Counted from the first letter of the stretch, positions 1-6,388 are shown. The stretch is DNA of 10,673 nucleotides from CAIOSQ01 sp044359885 (GCA_044359885.1 JBIKLI010000134.1:1-10673); one strand, 5' to 3'. Numbers and translations are program-made. Notes: generated by a model not told the origin, from the letters alone.

Positions 1-870
1 GAGGCCGGCGATCTGGACCTTGGCAGCAGCGCACCGGTGCCGCTCGCCGACCTGCCGCGCTTCGAGCGCGATCCGCGCTTCGCCGTCTATCGCCAGGACT
101 ACGCCTATAGCGGCGCGCAGCATCAGATCTTCTTCAATCTGGAGACCGAGGTGCTGAAGGACCGGCGCGTGCGCGAGGCCGTCGCCCATGCCCTCGACCT
201 CAATCGAATGGTCGAGACCGTGTTCTACGGCGCGGCGAAGGTGTCGCCCTCGCCGGTCAGCGTCGCGCTCACGCCCTTCCACGATCCCGGCATCAAGCCG
301 CGCGCCTTCGACACGGCGCGCGCCGAGAGGCTGCTCGACGAGGCGGGCCTGCCGAAGAAGGCGGACGGCATGCGCGTCCAACTGCGCCTGCTGATCAATC
401 CCTTCATCGACACCCGGCTTGCCGATTTCGTGCGCCAGTCGCTGCGCCGGGTCGGCATCGACGCGGTGATCCAGCCGCGCGAATTCGCGGCCTATGTCCG
501 GCAGGTCTACACCGACCGGCAGTTCGACATGATCATCGAGAGCCTCTCCAACGTCTTCGATCCGACCGTGGGCATCCAGCGCGGCTACTGGTCGAAGAAT
601 TTCCGCCCCGGCCTGCCCTTCTCCAACTCGGCCCGCTACGAGAGCCCCGAGGCCGACCGCCTGCTCGAGGCCGCCGCGGTCGAGATGGACAGCGCCAAGC
701 GCAAGGCGCTTTGGCGCGACTTCCAGCACCTGATCCACCGCGACATCCCCTCGGTCGACCTGCTCTCGCCGCTGGAAGTGGTCATCGCCAATCGCCGCCT
801 GCGCAACTTCGCCGTCGGCGCCGAGGGCGTCAGCAGCAACTGGGCGGACGCCTATTTCGCGCCGCAATGA
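1..870 (+). CDS. ABC transporter family 5 solute-binding protein, C-terminal part (5' end outside window)
   Basis: The frame is open from base 1 to a TGA at 868-870, so the start codon and signal peptide lie upstream; about 289 codons are visible. The protein resembles the C-terminal half of SBP_bac_5 proteins (DppA/OppA-like), periplasmic receptors that bind peptides or similar solutes for an ABC importer. Support comes from the family-typical stretch RVREAVAHALDLNRMV, which corresponds to the common 'R-A-AIDR' segment, then the segment around LLDEAGLPKKADG, and the closing region ending WADAYFAPQ. A GTG at 37 could be mistaken for a start, but coding continues in frame before it. The ligand cannot be told from this part. 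No permease or ATPase gene follows; a transposase relic begins directly after the stop, so any transporter operon lies upstream or has been broken. A decayed sequence very like codons of this gene lies at about 7510-7740. Confidence 0.9.
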   Translation, partial: EAGDLDLGSSAPVPLADLPRFERDPRFAVYRQDYAYSGAQHQIFFNLETEVLKDRRVREAVAHALDLNRMVETVFYGAAKVSPSPVSVALTPFHDPGIKPRAFDTARAERLLDEAGLPKKADGMRVQLRLLINPFIDTRLADFVRQSLRRVGIDAVIQPREFAAYVRQVYTDRQFDMIIESLSNVFDPTVGIQRGYWSKNFRPGLPFSNSARYESPEADRLLEAAAVEMDSAKRKALWRDFQHLIHRDIPSVDLLSPLEVVIANRRLRNFAVGAEGVSSNWADAYFAPQ

Positions 871-879
871 GGGCGGCGC

Positions 880-1188
880 GGGAGCGGCGAGGCCTCAAGA
901 ACCGGGGACGGAGTGGGCTAGCCCTGGATTTCCGGCCACCGCCGACGAGGTTGTCGTCGGTCAAGGGGATCCGGCATGGCAAGACCGCGCAGGTCTCCCA
1001 GTCGCGTGGGCGGCCCCCGTTGCGGTGGGTCACGCGATCGGGGTCGCGCACGCCGTGCGCAGTGCCCGTCAGGGCCTCGACATCCAGTTCCATCAGGCGC
1101 TGGGCCGCGAACTTGATCATCTCCCGAACGAAATCCGCATCGGCGGTCTTTCGAGAAGCGTGCGAAGGTTCATCGTCGGGTCGGTGAT
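880..1188 (-). pseudogene. IS256-family transposase relic, N-terminal part, frameshifted
   Basis: On the minus strand the translation matches the N-terminal region of IS256 (Mutator-type) transposases. It runs from a start-like ITDPTMNLRTLLE (ATG at 1173), then TADADFVREMIKFAAQRL, MELDVEALTG, THRNGGRPRDWET, a degraded segment, and FLRPRR where the family has FLEPRR. The opening segment and TADADF are in different frames, about one base being lost near 1150 after the LLE codons. The segment between RDWET and FLRPRR no longer resembles the usual IPKLRKGSYFPG. The DDE catalytic domain is absent, since homology stops beside the stop codon of the upstream binding-protein gene. This is a dead remnant of an insertion, and part of it may have been deleted together with whatever followed the transporter gene. 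No terminal inverted repeats or target duplication were recognised. Confidence 0.75.
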
Positions 1189-1189
1189 C

Positions 1190-1592
1190 GTGGGTCCTCG
1201 GTTTGGGGATGTGTCGTAACCGGAACCGTTGCATCTGATCCGTTCCCACGTGGGGCTCGCGCCGAATGCGAAGCTGCGCGACGATCACGTCGTCGGATTG
1301 CGCGTCGTGGCACCAGATCCAAGCCAAAACCGGGCCGGAAATTGCGCCAAAGCCGCGAGCCCCTTCGCCACGTGCCGGGACACGACCCCCACCACCATCG
1401 CCCCCTTTCGGTGCAGGGTGCGCCGGTCACGGTTCCGGAGCCCCGCGCTGCCGGCTCGTGACGCGCAGATATCGCGCGACGCAGAGGACGCGCGGCGGTC
1501 TGCGAAGCACCCGACGGGGCAACCGCGTCGCTCGGTCGACGCGGCGCCTGAAGGCGGACGCCCCGGTTCGCGTCCCGGTGGCGCGTTTTCGC
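1190..1592. other. Intergenic stretch without recognisable gene
   Basis: About 400 bases lie between the IS256 relic and the 3' end of the SnoaL-like gene. Several long open frames cross it on both strands, as expected in GC-rich DNA, but none has recognisable family residues or a convincing ribosome binding site. The part next to 1190 probably held the upstream flank of the transposase gene. No clear hairpin followed by a T run was seen that could serve as terminator for the minus-strand operon ending at 1593. Confidence 0.5.
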
Positions 1593-2117
1593 TCAGGACC
1601 CCGGGGTGTCGCGCACCCATGCTGATCCGCGCTCGTGGGTCTTCTGGAAGGCGAAGCCCACGATCCGCCACCCTTGCGGGGTGCGGGCGAAGTCGTGGAT
1701 GTAGTGGCCCCACACTTCCCACAGATCGCCGTTCGGCCCGCCCGGCTTGCGGTTCCATGCGTAGCCGCTGGAACGGACCGTGGCGCGGTCGCCGGAGACC
1801 TCGACCAGCGCATGGCCTCGGATATGCAGGCTTTGCTTGTCGCCCTTCAGGTTGCCGGACCAGCCGGCGATCAGCGCGTTGGACGGGATCGTGGCCGGCT
1901 CCCCGCCGGTCAGCGACGTGAAGTCGATTCGTACCTGGTCGGCGAAATGGGCGCGTGCCGCCGCCCAATCCTTGCGATCCACCGCGGCTTCGACGAGCGC
2001 CGGTATGCGCTGAAGGTCGAGTTCGTCGGCCAGACTTTGCAGCGTGGGCTGCTGGGCCGAGGCGGCAAAGGCAACGAGTGCGCACAGCACGGGCAAAGTG
2101 GTCAGGGTCTTGCGCAT
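1593..2117 (-). CDS. Exported SnoaL-like (NTF2-fold) protein
   Basis: This 174-residue protein begins MRKTLTTLPVLCALVAFAASAQQ, a standard Sec signal peptide with a basic start, a hydrophobic core and likely cleavage after ASA (about residue 21). The mature part of about 150 residues fits the SnoaL-like/nuclear transport factor 2 fold: an N-terminal helix (LADELDLQRIPALVEAAVD), the family-typical RKDWAAARAHFADQVRIDF, and later beta strands (ALVEVSGDRATVRSSGYAW; GWRIVGFAFQKTHERG). Such proteins are small cone-shaped enzymes or binding proteins, often isomerases, dehydratases or cyclases acting on hydrophobic substrates; the actual substrate is unknown. The ATG at 2117 is preceded by GGAG with 9 bases between. 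The gene starts 17 bp after the SDR stop codon, so the two are almost certainly one transcript. Both products appear to be exported, which suggests a shared extracytoplasmic role (inference). Confidence 0.85.
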   Translation of the reverse strand: MRKTLTTLPVLCALVAFAASAQQPTLQSLADELDLQRIPALVEAAVDRKDWAAARAHFADQVRIDFTSLTGGEPATIPSNALIAGWSGNLKGDKQSLHIRGHALVEVSGDRATVRSSGYAWNRKPGGPNGDLWEVWGHYIHDFARTPQGWRIVGFAFQKTHERGSAWVRDTPGS

Positions 2118-2134
2118 GTCCGCGTTCTCCGGGT

Positions 2135-3019
2135 TCAGCCGTTCAGGAAGTAGCCGTCGACTTTCATGATCTCGCCGGTCACGAAGGATGCGTCGTCGGA
2201 GGCGAGGAAGAGGATCGCCCTGGCGACCTCGAGCGCCGAACCCGTGCGTCCGAGCGCATGCAGCGGCGCGAAGGCGCGGATCTCCTCGGCTGTCAGATCG
2301 CGGCCGAGGATGGGACGCATGAATTGCGTGTCGGTTATCGCGCCGGGCGCCACCGCGTTCACGCGGATCTTGCGGCCCGCGACCTCCAGGGCGGCACCGA
2401 GCGTCAGGCCGGTCACCGCATGCATCGTCGCCCCATACGCCACGGCCTGTGCCCCCGCCCTGACGCCGAAGATCGAAGTCACGTTGACGATCGCACCCCC
2501 TTCGCCCATGGCTGCGAGTTCCGCCACCATCGCGTCGTACTTGCCCTGGACGTTGGTCGCGAACAGGTCGCGATAGAGTTCGCCCGGCACCTTGTCCATC
2601 GTGACGAAGGGCTGTCCGATGCCGGCGTTGTTGACGGCGATATCGAGGCGCCCGTACTTCGTCAGCGTCGCGTCGACGAAACGTGCGATCTGCGCCGGGT
2701 CGCGCACGTCGGCGCGGATATAGGTCGCCTCGCCGCCGGCAGCCTTGATACCGGCCTCGACCTCCCGACCGAGCGCCTCGCGGCGTCCGCAGAAGGCGAC
2801 CTTCGCCCCCTCGCGTGCGAACTGCTCGGCCGTCACGCGGCCGATGCCCGAGGTCGCACCGGTGACGATCGCCACCTTGCCGTCGAAGCGGCGGCCGGTT
2901 GCCCGCGGTTGCGCGCTGGCCGGTGTTTCCCCGGCGGCGACAGCGCCGCCGACGGCGACAGCGAGAACCGATCGGCGGGCGATGGTGGCCCCGCCTGGCT
3001 TTTCAACATCCTGGGTCAT
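2135..3019 (-). CDS. SDR-family oxidoreductase with Tat-like signal and altered catalytic motif
   Basis: This is a 294-residue classical short-chain dehydrogenase/reductase. The Rossmann glycine motif TGATSGIG is at 53-60, VNNAGIG at 129-135, an active-site-type Asn in FATNVQGK (N156), Ser182 in VNVTSIFG, and Tyr195 in AYGATMHAV. The lysine expected four residues after the tyrosine is Met199 (codon ATG, one base from AAG), so the Ser-Tyr-Lys triad is incomplete. The C-terminal part (RVNAVAPGAI, FLASDDASFVTGE, VDGYF) is typical of the family. Residues 12-36 (TIARRSVLAVAV... ending ASA) form a twin-arginine signal-like N-terminus, unusual for an NAD(P)-dependent enzyme. The start at 3019 is chosen because AGAAGG lies 8 bases upstream and the signal follows directly; an in-frame ATG at 3115 would add 32 residues lacking family resemblance and read through the regulatory region. 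It is the first gene of an operon with the SnoaL-like gene and is divergent from a LysR regulator, its probable controller. The substrate is unknown. Confidence 0.9.
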   Translation of the reverse strand: MTQDVEKPGGATIARRSVLAVAVGGAVAAGETPASAQPRATGRRFDGKVAIVTGATSGIGRVTAEQFAREGAKVAFCGRREALGREVEAGIKAAGGEATYIRADVRDPAQIARFVDATLTKYGRLDIAVNNAGIGQPFVTMDKVPGELYRDLFATNVQGKYDAMVAELAAMGEGGAIVNVTSIFGVRAGAQAVAYGATMHAVTGLTLGAALEVAGRKIRVNAVAPGAITDTQFMRPILGRDLTAEEIRAFAPLHALGRTGSALEVARAILFLASDDASFVTGEIMKVDGYFLNG

Positions 3020-3100
3020 CAATGGAGCCTTCTCTTCTCCGGTCCGGTGGGCCCTGGAGCGGGCAGCACCGTCGCGGCGATAGATGCCCGGACGAAAAAC

Positions 3101-3117
3101 ATACGTCCAATACATAT
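3101..3117. promoter_or_regulatory. Candidate LysR-type operator in the divergent promoter region
   Basis: The 119-bp gap between the divergent SDR and LysR starts holds an AT-richer patch with the imperfect dyad ATACGT-N5-ACATAT (5 of 6 positions paired). It contains a T-N11-A spacing (T3102, A3114), the signature of LysR-type regulator sites. It lies 21 bp before the regulator start codon, where binding could also control the regulator itself. A weak possible promoter towards the SDR gene begins with TTGGAC on the minus strand (3110-3105), inside the dyad, with CATCTA 18 bases on. The sequence supports a site; its use is inferred. Confidence 0.5.
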
Positions 3118-3138
3118 CAGGTGATAAATCAATGCGTC

Positions 3139-4056
3139 ATGGCTATCGAATTCCGGCATCTCCGCCACTTCCTGCTTGCGGCCAGGCACGAGCATTTCGG
3201 ACGCGCGGCTGAGAAGGCGCGGATCGCGCAGCCGTCCCTCTCGCGCTCGGTGGCGGATCTGGAACGGATCGCGGGTGCACCCCTGTTCGACCGGGTCGGG
3301 CGCGGCGTGCGCCTCACGGCCGCCGGCAGGGCGCTTGCTGAGGACGCGGCGCACCTGATGGGCGAAATCGACGCGGCACTGGAACGCGCCAGACGCCTCG
3401 CGAGCGGGACCCATGGCACGCTGCGCATCGGTTTCGTCGAAAGCGCCGCCTGGGGAGGCGAGGTGCCGGAATTCTTCGGCATATTGCGCGCGCGATTGCC
3501 GGACCTGAGGCTCGATCTTCGGCCGGCTGCGTCGGTCGAACTGCGCGCGCAACTGGCGCAGGGCCGGCTCGACTGCGCCTTCGCCTATGCCCCCGACGAC
3601 GGCAGCGACCAGGGCCTCGCGCGTCTCAACGTGCGCGCGGACAGCGTGATCGCGGCGTTGCCGAAGACCCATCGCCTGGCCAAGCGCAAGACCCTTCGTC
3701 TCGGGGATCTCGTCGGCGAAGCCTTCGTGCTGTTTCCGCGCGATGCCGCCCCGGCCTATTGGGACCGGCTGATGGCGGCCTGCGCCAAAGGCGGCCTCGT
3801 GCCAGACGTGCGTCAGGAAGGCTCCAACCAGTCGACGATGCTGAGCCTGGTCGCCGCGGGGATCGGGGTGACGCTTGCCAACTCTGTCGCGCGCTGGAGA
3901 AAGCCCGAGGGCGTCACGCTTGTCGGTGTCGCCGATCTCGACATGAAGTTGAAGCTCGATCTGATCTGGAACGAGAGCGATCGCAATCCGGCGCTTGCCC
4001 GCGCGGTCGCGCTTGCGCGCTTCAATCCCTCGGCCAAGCAGTCTGCGGCGCGCTGA
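3139..4056 (+). CDS. LysR-family transcriptional regulator
   Basis: This 305-residue protein has normal length for the family. It begins MAIEFRHLRHFLLAARHEHF, and the winged helix-turn-helix covers about residues 5-65 with the recognition-helix region IAQPSLSRSVADLERIAG and the wing segment LFDRVGRGVRLTAAG. A linker helix follows (residues about 66-88), then the two-lobed effector-binding domain (GTLRIGFVESAAWGGEVPEF, LDCAFAYAPDD, SNQSTMLSLVAAGIGVTLANS), where a small ligand would bind. The ATG at 3139 is chosen because it gives the family's standard N-terminus; the frame is open for 80 more codons upstream, but these cross the divergent promoter region. Position and orientation make it the likely regulator of the SDR/SnoaL operon, probably also of its own gene. 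The inducer is unknown. Confidence 0.92.
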   Translation: MAIEFRHLRHFLLAARHEHFGRAAEKARIAQPSLSRSVADLERIAGAPLFDRVGRGVRLTAAGRALAEDAAHLMGEIDAALERARRLASGTHGTLRIGFVESAAWGGEVPEFFGILRARLPDLRLDLRPAASVELRAQLAQGRLDCAFAYAPDDGSDQGLARLNVRADSVIAALPKTHRLAKRKTLRLGDLVGEAFVLFPRDAAPAYWDRLMAACAKGGLVPDVRQEGSNQSTMLSLVAAGIGVTLANSVARWRKPEGVTLVGVADLDMKLKLDLIWNESDRNPALARAVALARFNPSAKQSAAR

Positions 4057-4236
4057 ACGTGAACGCGACGGCGTGATGCCTGCACCCGCCGCGGCCGGCC
4101 GGCCTCCGCGTCGCCGGGCGCCACGGCGCGATGAGCCAGGCGAAGCGATCGCGGGCCGGCTTGGATCGTGACGCCCTCGGCACTGGTCTGATCCGGTGCC
4201 GCGGCGGTCCTGGTCTCGACCATCGGCTCAGCGGGC

Positions 4237-4270
4237 CGCGCCGCCGGGCTGACGCTGTCGGCGTCGCCGA
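4237..4270. repeat. Dispersed 34-bp repeat, copy 1
   Basis: These bases match 5763-5796 in the same orientation: the first 20 bases are identical and 11 of the next 14 match. Read on the minus strand, both copies can be translated as a G-D-x-x-S-V-S-P-A-A-R sequence, preceded by S/T-P-hydrophobic. The second copy lies at the end of an IS66 tnpC relic, so this copy may be another piece of the same decayed element. Confidence 0.65.
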
Positions 4271-4592
4271 TCGGAGACCGGCCCTCCCGCAATTCCATCT
4301 CGTCCACCCCCGACGCGCTGCGCACGATCAGCGTCGCATGCGCATGGGTTGCGGCGACCCCGATCCCCCAACCGGGCGCTGTGACCGACGCTCCTGCCCG
4401 CTGCGACACGCCGGGCAAGAGCCGCCAAGACCGTGGATCCGGTGCTCTTGTGCACGCCGCCGCACCCGCCGCCGGCAATCCCCACGCCGCACTGGCGCTT
4501 GGCATTCGACACGAGATGGCGTGCGTTCTTCCTGTCGAGCGGTGCGACTTGGCGTTCACCTGAGCAATCACCATCTACTGCCGGTTCCGTTC

Positions 4593-4607
4593 TCACCTCT
4601 GAGGTGA
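4593..4607. promoter_or_regulatory. 15-bp palindrome over the ribosome binding site of the MipA/OmpV gene
   Basis: TCACCTCTGAGGTGA is a perfect inverted repeat of 7 bp around one central base. Its right arm GAGGTGA is also the ribosome binding site, 7 bases before the ATG at 4615. As DNA it could be an operator. As RNA it could form a 5-bp stem with a 5-base loop that partly covers the ribosome binding site. Both roles are inferred from the sequence alone. Confidence 0.45.
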
Positions 4608-4614
4608 TTTCTCG

Positions 4615-5442
4615 ATGCGCTTTCTTGTTGCCGCCGCCGTCCTGGCTGGCGCTGTTGCCGTCTCCCCCCCGTCCGCCCTTGGCCAGGCAGTGCTCGAGCG
4701 GGGCGAGACCGTGCCGCTGCCGCAGCGGCCGGCGACGGCGTGGTCCCTCAATTTCGGGGTCCTAGCCGGGTTGCGCCCCGACTACGAGGGGTCGGACGAC
4801 TATTCCTTCCTCGGCGCGCCGCTGGTGGAACTCCGCTACGGCGGCGACCGGTTCTTCGTCTCCTCACGCGATGGTGTCGGCGCCACCCTCCTCAGGATCG
4901 GCGGCTTCACGGCCGGGCCGATGCTGCGCTACCGATTCGGGCGCGACCAGGAAGACAACGACGCGCTACGCGGCATGGGCGATGTCGGCGGCACGGTCGA
5001 GGCCGGCGCGTTCCTGCGGTTCCAGGAGGGCGGCTGGGTGGTCGTCGTCAACGCTGCGCAGGGACTGAACGACAGCGGACATCGCGGGGCCACAGCGTTC
5101 GCCTCGCTCGGCTACGGCGGGCGGCTGGCGGAGCGGTGGCGCTTCTCGCTCGGACCCTCCATGACCTGGGCAAGCGACAACTACATTCAGAGCTTCTTCG
5201 GCGTCACGCCCACCCAGGGGGCACGCGCGGGCTACACGGCGCACTCCCCCGGCGCGGGGATGAAGGATGTGGGCTTCGGCGGCACGCTGACCTGGCTCGC
5301 GACCGACCAGATCGCGCTGACGGCGATCGCCGAGGTGAAGGAACTGCTGAACGACGCCGCCGACAGCCCGCTGGTCGCGCGTGCGGGCAACGCCAACCAA
5401 GGCTTTTTCGGCCTCGCGCTCAGCTACCGCTTCAGCTGGTAG
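4615..5442 (+). CDS. MipA/OmpV-family outer membrane protein
   Basis: This 275-residue protein has a Sec signal peptide (MRFLVAAAVLAGAVAVSPPS, likely cleaved after ALG at residue 23). The mature chain alternates polar and hydrophobic residues like an outer-membrane beta barrel and ends YRFSW, an aromatic C-terminus suited to recognition by the Bam machinery. Family-typical segments are FGVLAGLRPDYEGSDDYSF near the mature N-terminus, ELRYGGDRFFVSSRDGVG, GPMLRYRFGRD, and SLGPSMTWASDNYIQSFFGV. Members include MipA of E. coli, proposed to scaffold a murein-synthesising complex, and Vibrio OmpV; the role of this one is unknown. Length is normal for the family. The start is supported by GAGGTGA 7 bases upstream. 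It stands alone, with relic DNA on both sides. Confidence 0.9.
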   Translation: MRFLVAAAVLAGAVAVSPPSALGQAVLERGETVPLPQRPATAWSLNFGVLAGLRPDYEGSDDYSFLGAPLVELRYGGDRFFVSSRDGVGATLLRIGGFTAGPMLRYRFGRDQEDNDALRGMGDVGGTVEAGAFLRFQEGGWVVVVNAAQGLNDSGHRGATAFASLGYGGRLAERWRFSLGPSMTWASDNYIQSFFGVTPTQGARAGYTAHSPGAGMKDVGFGGTLTWLATDQIALTAIAEVKELLNDAADSPLVARAGNANQGFFGLALSYRFSW

Positions 5443-5454
5443 CGCGCGCGGCGG

Positions 5455-5700
5455 TCAACCAGAGGCACATCCCGCGGCCGGATGATCGATCGGGGCGAGG
5501 CGTTCGCGCAGGATCTTGGCCGAACGCCGCCACGAGAAGCCCTCGGCGAAGCGGCGACAGGCGTCACGGTCGAGCCCGAGGGCGACGAGCGCCGCGATGC
5601 GGAGATCGGCATCGGGGGCCCCGACAGGGGTACCGTCGATCACGCCGACACCGACATGCGCACCCGCCCGAACCGTGGCGCGGGCCGGCCCGAGCCTACA
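5455..5700 (-). pseudogene. C-terminal fragment resembling a group 1 (GT4-type) glycosyltransferase
   Basis: The minus frame ending at the TGA 5457-5455 reads VIDGTPVGAPDADLRIAALV, then ALGLDRDACRRFAEGFSW, RRSAKILRERLAPI. This resembles the last 50 or so residues of group 1 glycosyltransferases, where a 'DEDLR' stretch is followed by a helix and an 'F-SW-R-A/S-A' motif near the C-terminus. Third codon positions are almost all G or C, so the stretch was probably coding until fairly recently. No start codon with a ribosome binding site and no sugar-nucleotide binding region (E-x7-E type) was found before it. The assignment rests on a short match and is moderate at best; a small unknown gene starting at the GTG near 5640 is the alternative. 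Confidence 0.4.
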
Positions 5701-5762
5701 GCGACGATCCTCGACCCCGACGCCACTTCCCGAACCTTCGCCGCCATGGGGTGCCTCCCACG

Positions 5763-5796
5763 CGCGCCGCCGGGCTGACGCTGGTGGTGTCGCCGA
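5763..5796. repeat. Dispersed 34-bp repeat, copy 2
   Basis: This is the partner of 4237-4270, with the first 20 bases identical and 31 of 34 matching overall. On the minus strand it begins within the tnpC-like TPVGDTTS of the IS66 relic and then departs from the usual tnpC sequence, where ERLD is expected after the serine. The shared part could therefore mark a rearrangement junction. Confidence 0.65.
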
Positions 5797-6050
5797 CAGG
5801 CGTGAGCATCGTCCCAGCACCCTTGTTTTGGCGGTTCGCTGACTTGTCGGCGAGATCGACGACCTTCTCCACGCGCGGCAGATCCTTCGGCAGGCTGCCG
5901 CGATTGGCCGCACGCCGCGGCCTTGCCCGCGCCGGCTGGCCCGGCTGCGGCTCCAGCTGGGCCTTGATGGCGACGCATCGCCGCGAGCATGCTCTTCAGC
6001 TGTGCGATGCCGGCCTCGAGTTCGGCGCGCACGATGACCAGCGAGAACGC
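5780..6050 (-). pseudogene. IS66-family tnpC (transposase) relic, N-terminal region
   Basis: Pieces of the IS66 transposase N-terminus appear in order on the minus strand but in different frames. They are RAELEAGIAQLKSMLAAMRR (6029-5970, the leucine-zipper-like helix), then ANRGSLPKDLPRVEKVVDLA (about 5915-5850), then GTMLTPVGDTTS (about 5815-5782). Between DLADK and GTMLTP the family has a CPxCGG zinc motif; here it is replaced by unrelated residues with no cysteines. The whole DDE catalytic domain that should follow is missing. This is a dead remnant with at least one frameshift and a large 3' deletion. Confidence 0.7.
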
Positions 6051-6084
6051 GCTCTTCGGAGCGCTCGCGCCGTGCGAGCTCCGC

Positions 6085-6388
6085 CACCAGAATCGCGCGC
6101 GGCATTCGCGCATCGACGGGATGAACGCGCGTCCAGTCCAGACCCTTGATCGGCGCCGCAAGCTGCGCCGGCGCCGAGCGTCTTGGCGCAGAGACACAGC
6201 CCCGTGCCGTCCGGGAAGACGAGTTTCAACCGGTCGGCGCGGCGCGCGCGGAAAACATAGATCATGTCCGAGAACGCGTCCTCGCCCAGGGAAGTCTGCA
6301 CCAGCGCCGCGAGCCCGGCGGCATCCTTGCGGAAATCGACCGGGTCGAGCGCGACCATGACGCGCAGGCCAGGCGATGGCACGATCAT
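6085..6388 (-). pseudogene. IS66-family tnpB accessory protein, internally deleted
   Basis: From the ATG at 6388 the minus strand reads MIVPSPGLRVMVALDPVDFR, then KDAAGLAALVQTSLGEDAFS, DMIYVFRARRADRLKLVFPD and GTGLCLCAKTL. This is a near-perfect first 71 residues of IS66 TnpB (usual length about 115-120), an accessory protein required for transposition. The next 20 or so residues of the family ('FVWP...VRLT') are missing. The end (PAQLAA-PIKGLDWTRVHPVD) follows in another frame at about 6170-6110, so roughly 50-60 bases have been lost. The start codon overlaps the stop of the tnpA remnant (ATGA), the usual translational coupling. The good preservation of the N-terminal part suggests fairly recent inactivation. 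Confidence 0.85.

Larger units (their letters stand above)
4057..4614. other. Intergenic stretch with possible decayed coding sequence
   Basis: About 560 bases lie between the LysR gene and the MipA/OmpV gene. No intact gene is supported. On the minus strand at about 4210-4375 one frame has a strongly G/C-biased third position, as real genes here do (segments such as ATLIVRSASGVDEMEL and RSPIGDADSVSPAARPAE), but it runs on antisense into the LysR gene and has no recognised family, so I read it as a possible relic. The stretch also carries one copy of a repeat shared with the IS66 relic. No good terminator was seen after 4056. Confidence 0.45.

Noticed and set aside
1285..2085. 266-codon minus-strand open frame overlapping the SnoaL-like gene
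   Set aside because: It is an alternative frame of a gene with a signal peptide and NTF2-fold features; the tail beyond 1593 was not recognised as any protein.
3020..3115. 32-codon N-terminal extension of the SDR gene from the ATG at 3115
   Set aside because: The extension reads through the operator-like dyad, has no family resemblance, and would bury the Tat-like signal; the ATG at 3019 has a good ribosome binding site.
2899..3138. 80-codon N-terminal extension of the LysR gene
   Set aside because: The extra codons cross the divergent promoter region and the SDR start, and MAIEFRHLRHF is the standard LysR-family N-terminus.
3813..4574. 253-codon minus-strand open frame across the LysR 3' end
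   Set aside because: About a third of it is antisense to LysR, it has no convincing ribosome binding site and no recognised domain; only its middle part is noted as possible relic coding sequence.
4740..6149. 469-codon plus-strand open frame through and beyond the MipA/OmpV gene
   Set aside because: It is the +1-type shadow of the MipA/OmpV gene continuing by chance through relic DNA; its composition is dominated by Arg, Ala and Gly with no motif.
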